Source: CAADGU01 sp035444285 (GTDB lineage Bacteria; Chloroflexota; Anaerolineae; Promineifilales; Promineifilaceae). Taken from it: a stretch of DNA of 64,000 nucleotides. Shown here in pieces: positions 58,483 to 64,000 of this stretch. The notes beneath the pieces are model-generated. The model saw nothing but the letters and a program-made list of their open reading frames with translations, searched no databases and had not been told where the DNA came from. The stretch lies in assembly GCA_035444285.1 (NCBI GenBank), contig DAOMOK010000017.1:97774-161773 (forward strand), given 5' to 3'. The position numbers were made by a program, and so were the translations under genes. Every line of letters starts with the position of its first letter. Position 1 is the stretch's first letter.

Positions 58483-58600
58483 AGACCGGTGAGCACTGGG
58501 TCCCTGGCGGCGAAAGCCGCCGAACCGTGTCAGGTCTGGAAAGAAGCAGCACTAAGGCGATTCTTTCGGGCGCCCAGGATAACCTGGTGGTCATCGGTTC
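58483..58600 (+). ncRNA. ffs: Bacterial signal recognition particle RNA (small type)
   Basis: The domain-IV core reads GTGTCAGGTCTGGAAAGAAG then CAGCACTAAGGCG (about 58528-58559), matching the universal GUCAGGUCCGGAAGGAAGCAGC element that binds Ffh. ACCGGTGA (58485-58492) pairs with TCATCGGT (58591-58598) to close the hairpin. GGCGGCGAAAGCCGCC upstream can form a GNRA hairpin or pair with the other side. Ends are estimated to a few bases. The GGAGATT hairpin with T-run at 58614-58676 is a likely terminator. Length about 118 nt fits the small bacterial class. Confidence 0.9.
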
Positions 58601-58613
58601 CATGGATATATCA

Positions 58614-58676
58614 AGAGATTGGAGATTGGAGATCGCCAGGGCAACGAAATCTCTAATCTCCAATCTCTTTTTTTTT
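58614..58676 (+). terminator. GGAGATT hairpin with T-run, likely SRP RNA terminator
   Basis: AGAGATTGGAGATTGGAGAT faces ATCTCTAATCTCCAATCTCT and is followed by at least eight T. It ends directly before the ATG of the G5/3D protein gene at 58677, which therefore has no room for a ribosome-binding site. Confidence 0.8.
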
Positions 58677-60089
58677 ATGCGTACCCGTTTCCGTCCGTCA
58701 ACTATCCTGGTTTTTCTCTTTCTGCTGCTGGGCATAACCAGTCTGGCGGCAGCCGGTTATCTGCTGGCGCAAGAGGAGTATGTGGTGATGGACGGCGACC
58801 AGCAAATTGCCCGGATTTCCGGCCGTTACCGGACGGTGGCCGATGTGTTGGTGGCGGCCAGGGTGACGCTGCGACCAGAGGATGTAGTACGGCCGTCCCC
58901 CGCCGAACGCCCCACTACCACCATCACCATCCAACGCGCCCGCGCCGTTACGGTGCGTACCGCCGCAGGTGTGGCTACCTACTTCAGCCAGCAGCCCCAT
59001 CTGGCGGCTTTCCTGGCCGAAATTGGGCTGAACCCACCAACCGATGTACCCATTTTTACCGACGGCGTGCGTGTACGGCCAGAGGAGATGGCGACACGGC
59101 CGTTACCCACCACCCTGGAAATTGGCAAATTTGTGACCATCACCATCAGCGACGGCCGTCAGCGCCAGACCCTTCGCACCGGGGCGGCAACGGTGGGCAC
59201 GGCCGTGCAAGCCGCCGGGATCAGGCTGCAACCGCTAGACAGTACCGAGCCGCCGCCCCATACCCCGCTCACCGCGGGCATGACCATTACCGTGCGGCGG
59301 GCGTTTAATGTGACCATTTCGGTAGACGGCCGTACCATTACCACCCGCACGGCCCATGCTAACGCCCTGGATGTGCTGGCCGACAGCGGTGTTGTCCTGA
59401 TAGGCAGCGATTATGCACTGCCCGGTCCGGAAATACCTTTGCAGCCAGACGCCACCATTCACGTGGTGCGTGTCACCGAAGATTTTCGTTTGACCGATAC
59501 ACCGCTCCCTTACCAGACCATTTACCAGGCAGACGAACGCCTGGAAATTGATACGCGGCAGATTGTTAGTCCGGGCATAGCCGGTATTTTGCGGCAGCGC
59601 ATCCGGGTGCGTTATGAAAATGGCGTGGCCGTCAGCGAGACGGTAGATGGCGAGTGGGTGGCGCGGGAGCCGGTGACGGAAGTGGTGGGCTATGGCACCA
59701 AAATTGTGACCCGCCTCCTGAATACAGCCGATGGCGCGCTGCAATACTGGCGGGTGGTGACGATGCGCGTCACCTCTTACCATGCCGGTAGTTCCGGCAA
59801 GCCGTTAGAAGCGCCCGATTACGGTATTACCGCCAGCGGCGTGCCGGCGCAGCAAGGCGTGGTGGCGGTAGATCGGGCCATCGTGCCCTGGCGCACCTGG
59901 GTTTACGTGCCCGGTTATGGCGTGGGGTATGTGGGGGATACGGGCGGCGGTGTTCACGGCCGTTGGATTGACCTGGGTTACGCCGAAGACGCCTATATTC
60001 CCTGGTCTGGTACTGTAGATGTCTATTATCTCGCCCCCATCCCGCCGCTGGAAGATATTAACTTCCTGCTGCCGGAGGCGTTGCCGTAG
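58677..60089 (+). CDS. DUF348-G5-3D domain exported protein
   Basis: 470 residues from ATG 58677. One N-terminal hydrophobic segment (10-30), several DUF348 ubiquitin-like repeats of the YabE kind (VADVLVAARVTLRPEDVV, LAAFLAEIGLNPPTDV, ALDVLADSGVVLIGSD), a G5-like segment (RIRVRYENGVAVSETVDGEWV) and a C-terminal 3D domain: GVVAVDRAIVPWRTWVYVPGYG and YVGDTGGGVHGRWIDL with its three aspartates. Actinobacterial Rpf and Bacillus YabE relatives act on peptidoglycan. Likely a cell-wall remodelling enzyme. It starts immediately after a hairpin and T-run, so it may depend on readthrough. Confidence 0.82.
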   Translation: MRTRFRPSTILVFLFLLLGITSLAAAGYLLAQEEYVVMDGDQQIARISGRYRTVADVLVAARVTLRPEDVVRPSPAERPTTTITIQRARAVTVRTAAGVATYFSQQPHLAAFLAEIGLNPPTDVPIFTDGVRVRPEEMATRPLPTTLEIGKFVTITISDGRQRQTLRTGAATVGTAVQAAGIRLQPLDSTEPPPHTPLTAGMTITVRRAFNVTISVDGRTITTRTAHANALDVLADSGVVLIGSDYALPGPEIPLQPDATIHVVRVTEDFRLTDTPLPYQTIYQADERLEIDTRQIVSPGIAGILRQRIRVRYENGVAVSETVDGEWVAREPVTEVVGYGTKIVTRLLNTADGALQYWRVVTMRVTSYHAGSSGKPLEAPDYGITASGVPAQQGVVAVDRAIVPWRTWVYVPGYGVGYVGDTGGGVHGRWIDLGYAEDAYIPWSGTVDVYYLAPIPPLEDINFLLPEALP

Positions 60090-60095
60090 TCTTTC

Positions 60096-60923
60096 ATGCA
60101 CCCCAAACAACTGCTCGACCACTACCAGCTTGAACCGAAGAAGAGCCTGGGCCAGAACTTCTTGTTCGACGAGAATGTGCTGGCGCGGATTGTGGATGCG
60201 GCCGAGGTGGGCGCGGCGGATGAGGTGCTGGAAATTGGGCCTGGGCTGGGGGCGCTGACGCGGCTGCTGGCGCAGCGGGCGCGGCGGGTGGTAGCGGTGG
60301 AATTGGATGACCGTTTCTTACCCATCCTGCACAACGAATTGGAGGAGTTAACGAATGTTCAGGTTGTGCATGGGGATATTTTGGCGCAGGAACCGGGGAT
60401 GCTTTTTGAAAAACCATATAAAGTTGTGGCCAATGTGCCTTATTACATCACCGGGGCCATCTTGCGCCATTTGTTGGCGGCGGCGCACAAGCCGGAACTC
60501 ATGGTGTTGACGGTGCAAAAAGAGGTAGCGGAACGGCTCACGGCCGTACCGCCCCATATGTCTCTGCTGGCCGTTAGTGTGCAGTTTTACGGCCGTGTGC
60601 AGACCGTCACCACCATCAAAGCGGGCGCGTTCTGGCCCCGCCCGGATGTGGATTCGGCGGTGGTACGGGTGGAGTTAGGGCAGGCACGGCCGTTGCCGTT
60701 GCCTGAGGAAGAATTGTTTTTCCGCATCGTGCGCGCCGGCTTCAGCCAGAAGCGCAAACAACTGCAAAACAACCTGCGCCAATTGGGGCTGGGTAAAGAA
60801 GAGGTTGCACAATGGCTGGCAGTGGCGGGGGTGGACGGCCGTCGGCGCGCCGAAACCCTGACCCTGCCCGAATGGTTAACCCTTTACCACACTTTCCCTG
60901 CCAAATTTACACCTGTCACCTAA
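60096..60923 (+). CDS. rsmA: 16S rRNA dimethyladenosine transferase RsmA/KsgA
   Basis: 275 residues. KKSLGQNFLFDENVLARIVDAA opens the family; SAM-binding VLEIGPGLGALTRLLAQ and the catalytic NVPYYITGAI follow, with the C-terminal recognition domain ending WLTLYHTF. It dimethylates two adjacent adenines at the 3' end of 16S rRNA late in 30S assembly. It starts six bases after the G5/3D gene, the same neighbourhood (rpf/yabE-ksgA) seen in several Gram-positive genomes. Confidence 0.95.
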   Translation: MHPKQLLDHYQLEPKKSLGQNFLFDENVLARIVDAAEVGAADEVLEIGPGLGALTRLLAQRARRVVAVELDDRFLPILHNELEELTNVQVVHGDILAQEPGMLFEKPYKVVANVPYYITGAILRHLLAAAHKPELMVLTVQKEVAERLTAVPPHMSLLAVSVQFYGRVQTVTTIKAGAFWPRPDVDSAVVRVELGQARPLPLPEEELFFRIVRAGFSQKRKQLQNNLRQLGLGKEEVAQWLAVAGVDGRRRAETLTLPEWLTLYHTFPAKFTPVT

Positions 60924-61021
60924 ATCAACGACGCTCATACCACCCGGCAAATTTAAGCATGTTGGTAAGAATAGTAGCGCATGATCCTGTTGTTCCAACG
61001 AGGTGTAAACAGGAGTGAACG

Positions 61022-62275
61022 GTGCAAGACACGGTGCAAGACACGACAGTATTTGACGAAAGGTTGGAAGAAGTCTCTGAAATTGCAGACCCGGAAGTAG
61101 ACATACTGGCCGAGGGGGGGCTGCACAAAATCATGCTCTTCTTTCATCTGCCGGCAGCCTGGTCTGATGGGGCGCTGCTGCTGTTGTGGCTGGCTTTTGC
61201 CGGGCTGGCAGGGTTGTTGTGGGGGCTGCTATCCGGCGATATAAACTCTATTCGGGCCGTGACGCTGTTTTCTGGCGTGATGCTGGCGGCCGATATGCTG
61301 CTGTTGCGCTCACTGCCCAGGCGCGGGATTTCCTATGGCCCCTGGCAGGCGCAGTTTGTGGTATTGGCGCTGCCGCAGCTGGCGGCTACGGCCGTCATCG
61401 CTCTGTTTGCTCGCTGGTTTGGTATTCAGTGGGGGATTGGCCTGCTGGCAGGCATACAGCTAATCGGGCTGGCGGCGCTCATTTGGGGCACGGAAATTGA
61501 GCCGTTTCGCCTGCGCCTGACAGAGTTCATCATGTTCACCGATCGGATGAAACCGGGCAGCCCACCGCTGCGCCTGCTGCATATTACAGACCTGCACATC
61601 GAGCGGCTGACGGCGCGCGAAGAACAGGTGGTGGAACTGGCCCAAAAAGCCAAACCTGACTTGATCGTGATCACCGGCGATTTTGTAAATCTTTCTTATA
61701 ACCGTGACCCAGAAACACACCGGCAGGTGTGGCAATTATTGCGCCGCCTGAAAGCGCCGCATGGCGTCTACGCCACGTTGGGCAGCCCTACCGTTGATTT
61801 GCGGGAGACGGTGGCCCCCATTTTTGATGAGCTGCCGGTGCAGTTATTACGGCAGGAATGTGTGCTGGCGGATGTGGGCCACGGCCGTACCCTTTCCCTC
61901 ATTGGCCTGGACTGCACCCACCACATCCCCACCGACGAAGCCCGGTTGGCGCAATTGATGGCCCAGGCCCCCAACAATTCGCCCCAGCTTTTGCTTTACC
62001 ATTCACCGGAACTGGCCCCCCAGGCAGTGCAGCACGGCATTGACCTGTATCTGTGCGGCCATACCCACGGCGGGCAGGTGCGCCTGCCGATCATCGGCCC
62101 TATCCTCACCAGTTCCCAGTTAGGGCGGCGCTTTGTGATGGGTTTGTACCATCACGGCCGTACCCACCTCTACGTCTCGCGTGGTGTTGGCCTGGAAGGT
62201 CTCAGCGCCCCCCGTGTCCGCTTCCTCTGCCCCCCGGAGATCACGCTGGTCACCATTCGGCCAGCCTCACTTTAA
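61022..62275 (+). CDS. Membrane-anchored calcineurin-like phosphoesterase, altered GNHD motif
   Basis: 417 residues from GTG 61022, with AGGAG upstream. The N-terminal part has four hydrophobic helices (about 50-70, 80-95, 108-130, 138-156); the phosphoesterase domain starts near 182: HITDLHIER (Asp 190, His 192), ITGDFVN (Asp 220) and CGHTHGGQVRLP. The usual GNHD motif after YATLG is replaced by SPTV (255-258), removing the catalytic Asn-His. Either activity is reduced or chemistry differs from YkuE/UDP-diacylglucosamine-type relatives. Confidence 0.82.
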   Translation: MQDTVQDTTVFDERLEEVSEIADPEVDILAEGGLHKIMLFFHLPAAWSDGALLLLWLAFAGLAGLLWGLLSGDINSIRAVTLFSGVMLAADMLLLRSLPRRGISYGPWQAQFVVLALPQLAATAVIALFARWFGIQWGIGLLAGIQLIGLAALIWGTEIEPFRLRLTEFIMFTDRMKPGSPPLRLLHITDLHIERLTAREEQVVELAQKAKPDLIVITGDFVNLSYNRDPETHRQVWQLLRRLKAPHGVYATLGSPTVDLRETVAPIFDELPVQLLRQECVLADVGHGRTLSLIGLDCTHHIPTDEARLAQLMAQAPNNSPQLLLYHSPELAPQAVQHGIDLYLCGHTHGGQVRLPIIGPILTSSQLGRRFVMGLYHHGRTHLYVSRGVGLEGLSAPRVRFLCPPEITLVTIRPASL

Positions 62276-62357
62276 CTCGTAATCCGTAATTCGTCATCCG
62301 ATGTCGGTTTACGGATTACGGATTACGGATTACGAGTTACGAGTTACGGATTACGAG
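62276..62357. repeat. CGTAATC hairpin between two converging genes
   Basis: CTCGTAATCCGTAATTCG units face tandem TTACGGA / TACGAGT units. The right side contains three TACGGAT repeats and two GAGTTAC units. It overlaps the stop codon (TAA, 62351-62353) of the hydrolase on the minus strand. Confidence 0.85.
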
Positions 62358-63136
62358 ATCCCCTGCAATCGCAGCCAATTGATGATGTGATCTGCCACCT
62401 CGATCCAGCCCGCTTCCAACATCATGTCGTGGGCCATGTCAAAAAAGACGGCTTCGGTGTTATAGGCGACGGCCGTACTCTTCACTTCAGCCCCTGTAAA
62501 AATGGTATCCTTTGTGCCGCCCAAGACCAGCATCGGTGCTTTCACTCGTTTTGGTTTGGGCAGGTTCAGCCAGAGCATGTCGTTGAAAGCGCGGAAGGAT
62601 TCGTTGTGCATACGGCCGTAATACCGCACCACCTCATCTTCCGGCATCTCCTCGCTAAAAAACATCTCCCGCGCCAGCGCCTGCGTGCCAATCACCGGCT
62701 GCATACTCAACGTCAGATTCGTTTTGAGCAGCACGCCGGGATGGTTCCGCCCCAGCCGCAAGGTTGTGCCAATGACGCCATGTGGCGGTACAGCCGCCAG
62801 CAGCACTCCGGCCGGCGCGTGGTACCTTTCCAGATACTTTTGCACCACCAGCCCACCCATCGAATGGCCAATGACCACCGGGGCAGCCGGCAATGTTTGC
62901 GCTACTTCTACTACATCGCTCACATAGCCATTGACGGAATGCCCGCGCATCTTTTCCCGGCCCGGGCTGTTCCCATGCCCGCGTAAACTCAGCGCATACG
63001 TGGCCCAGCCCTTTTCGGCAAAATACGGTAAGAAAAATTCTTCCCAACACCACGCCCCGTGCCATGCTCCATGCACAAACAGCAGCGGCGTCTGGTACTG
63101 CGCCGTTTCCGGTTGGCGACTGATGATTTCTAACAT
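62351..63136 (-). CDS. Alpha/beta hydrolase
   Basis: 261 residues. LLFVHGAWHGAWCWEEFF carries the oxyanion HG motif, VIGHSMGGLVVQK the nucleophile serine, LVLGGTKDTIF the acid and MAHDMMLE the histidine (His within DMAHDMM). Resembles lysophospholipase or esterase members of the family; substrate unknown. It converges on the phosphoesterase gene; the stop codon comes from the CGTAATC repeat. Confidence 0.85.
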   Translation of the reverse strand: MLEIISRQPETAQYQTPLLFVHGAWHGAWCWEEFFLPYFAEKGWATYALSLRGHGNSPGREKMRGHSVNGYVSDVVEVAQTLPAAPVVIGHSMGGLVVQKYLERYHAPAGVLLAAVPPHGVIGTTLRLGRNHPGVLLKTNLTLSMQPVIGTQALAREMFFSEEMPEDEVVRYYGRMHNESFRAFNDMLWLNLPKPKRVKAPMLVLGGTKDTIFTGAEVKSTAVAYNTEAVFFDMAHDMMLEAGWIEVADHIINWLRLQGIS

Positions 63137-63246
63137 GATCTATCCTCCATAAACTGCGACACTGCTAAATAGAGATTCTACTGGTTATGGCCGGTCTCTG
63201 ACCATGCCACCTTTGGGAAAGCCTTCTTGGTTTGTCGGACTTCGCT

Positions 63247-63918
63247 TCACTCCTGCCGCAGGCTGTAGCCGACGCCGGGAATGGTTTCAATGTGGGCGGC
63301 GCTGGCCGCCTCTTCTAGCTTGGTGCGCAGCCGGTAGACCAACTGTTTGAGCATTGTTTTGTCGCCCCCTTCGCTGCCCCACACGGCCGTGATCAGCCTC
63401 TCGCTCGTCAATACCTGCCCGGCATTGATCAGCAGCGCTTCCAATAGTTTGCTTTCCAGCGGCGTCAGGTGTACCGACGGCTGCACATTCCACTGTACCT
63501 CGTTGCGCGTGCGGTCTAGCGTCAGATTACCCACCGCCAGAATACCCGGCGTGGGCGCTATCCCGGCTCGACGCAGCACGGCCCGCACCCGCGCTACCAA
63601 CTGACTGGGGCTGAATGGCTTCACGATATAGTCATCGGCCCCTTGCTCCAGACCGGTGACAATCGCCTCGTCACTACCGCGCACGCTGAGGATGATGATG
63701 GGCGTTTTGTCATGCGCCCGGATGTGGCGGCAGACGCCCAGGCCATCCAGCCGGGGCAGGTTCAAATCCAGCACTACCAGAGAAGGCGATTCCTTTTCCC
63801 AGGTGGTAATACCCGCCAGCCCATCATGCGCCACCAGCGACTCAAACCCGGCGCGCCGCAACGTAAAGGCCAGCACGTCGGAAAGGGCCAGGTCGTCTTC
63901 GACAATGAGAATCTTCAT
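63247..63918 (-). CDS. OmpR/PhoB-type response regulator
   Basis: 223 residues. Receiver domain with acidic pocket (VEDD), phosphoacceptor Asp 51 (VVLDLNLPRLDG), signalling Ser (IILSVRGSDEAI), Lys of YIVKPFSPSQL, then a winged-helix DNA-binding domain (HLTPLESKLLEALLINAGQVLTSERLI, TKLEEAASAAHIETIPGVGYSL). No histidine kinase lies in the window; one might be downstream on the minus strand, toward lower coordinates, but the next gene there is a hydrolase, so the partner is probably elsewhere. Confidence 0.92.
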   Translation of the reverse strand: MKILIVEDDLALSDVLAFTLRRAGFESLVAHDGLAGITTWEKESPSLVVLDLNLPRLDGLGVCRHIRAHDKTPIIILSVRGSDEAIVTGLEQGADDYIVKPFSPSQLVARVRAVLRRAGIAPTPGILAVGNLTLDRTRNEVQWNVQPSVHLTPLESKLLEALLINAGQVLTSERLITAVWGSEGGDKTMLKQLVYRLRTKLEEAASAAHIETIPGVGYSLRQE

Positions 63919-63927
63919 AATTGGTCA

Positions 63928-63958
63928 AGACCTGACAGGTTTCTGAAACCTGTCACCT
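63928..63958. repeat. GACCTGTCAGG-type hairpin upstream of the response regulator
   Basis: AGACCTGACAGGTTTCTGAAA followed by CCTGTCACC. Shorter member of the family at 25263. The rest to 64000 is AT-rich and may hold the regulator's promoter, but no clear boxes were identified. Confidence 0.75.
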
Positions 63959-64000
63959 TATTTTTGAACGAAAACGTTCAAACAGAAGGGGTTTCTATTC

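Noticed and set aside
61022..61500. Start of the phosphoesterase at an internal Met after the helices
   Set aside because: GTG 61022 has a good ribosome-binding site and the N-terminal helices are coherent, so the long form is preferred.
3697..62357. CRISPR array
   Set aside because: Repeats are scattered single hairpins of tandem 6-8 bp units with no equal spacers and no cas genes.
1..64000. tRNA or rRNA genes
   Set aside because: Looked for the T-loop GGTTCGAATCC-type motif and rRNA signatures; the few GTTCGA occurrences lie in repeats or coding sequence without a cloverleaf.
1..64000. A restriction-modification gene explaining ACGGCCGT
   Set aside because: No DNA methyltransferase or endonuclease gene is encoded in this window; it would have to lie elsewhere.

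Overview
The window looks like a chromosomal segment of a member of Chloroflexota (Anaerolineae/Ardenticatenia-like). This is an inference. It rests on a Thermus-type aminoadipate lysine pathway, many Thr/Pro-linker lipoproteins, a fused isobutyryl-CoA mutase (IcmF), secreted proteins ending in a hydrophobic 'YLP-I/L-I/V' tail, and mostly housekeeping gene content. There is no rRNA, tRNA, CRISPR array, phage or intact insertion sequence. About 50 genes lie on both strands, and I also find one clear RNA gene (bacterial SRP RNA, about 58483-58600).

Layout. 1-7.9 kb: lysine biosynthesis through alpha-aminoadipate (aminotransferase, homocitrate synthase, both homoaconitase subunits, homoisocitrate dehydrogenase), with MOSC, CutC and GrpB-family genes in the run and a BrnT/BrnA toxin-antitoxin pair on the other strand. 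7.9-16.8 kb (minus strand): a small structured transcript, PlsC, class II FBPase, a SulP-STAS-rhodanese fusion, DUF58 and MoxR, an octamer-poor lipoprotein gene and a nucleotidyltransferase. 16.9-22 kb: a beta-helix secreted protein, GH20 and GH1 glycosidases. 22-28 kb: a candidate ncRNA, then three paralogous SGNH-hydrolase-like exported proteins and an MBOAT acyltransferase, a plausible envelope O-acylation module. 28-46 kb: PPi-type phosphofructokinase, a ParB-like/USP-like fusion with a flavoprotein, cyclase, quinone oxidoreductase, LysS, GreA, a GT-C membrane protein, M20 peptidase, two regulators (WYL and XRE-cupin), secreted proteins and a luciferase-family enzyme. 46-64 kb: an NYN gene broken by a stop codon behind a promoter/terminator leader, IcmF, a J-domain relic, an HtrA-like lipoprotein protease, a baeRF-like protein, a 1599-residue surface protein, SRP RNA, a G5/3D protein, RsmA, a membrane phosphoesterase, a hydrolase and a response regulator.

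Two genome-scale signatures stand out. First, the 8-bp palindrome ACGGCCGT occurs about 150 times by hand count (roughly one per 420 bp), against one or two expected; this resembles the HIP1 phenomenon of cyanobacteria but with a different word. Second, gene junctions are full of hairpins made from short tandem units (for example CGTAATC, GGAGATT, AATTATG, GACCTGTCAGG). These elements repeatedly supply stop codons, starts, a ribosome-binding site and terminators, and in several genes they are translated in frame as linker peptides.
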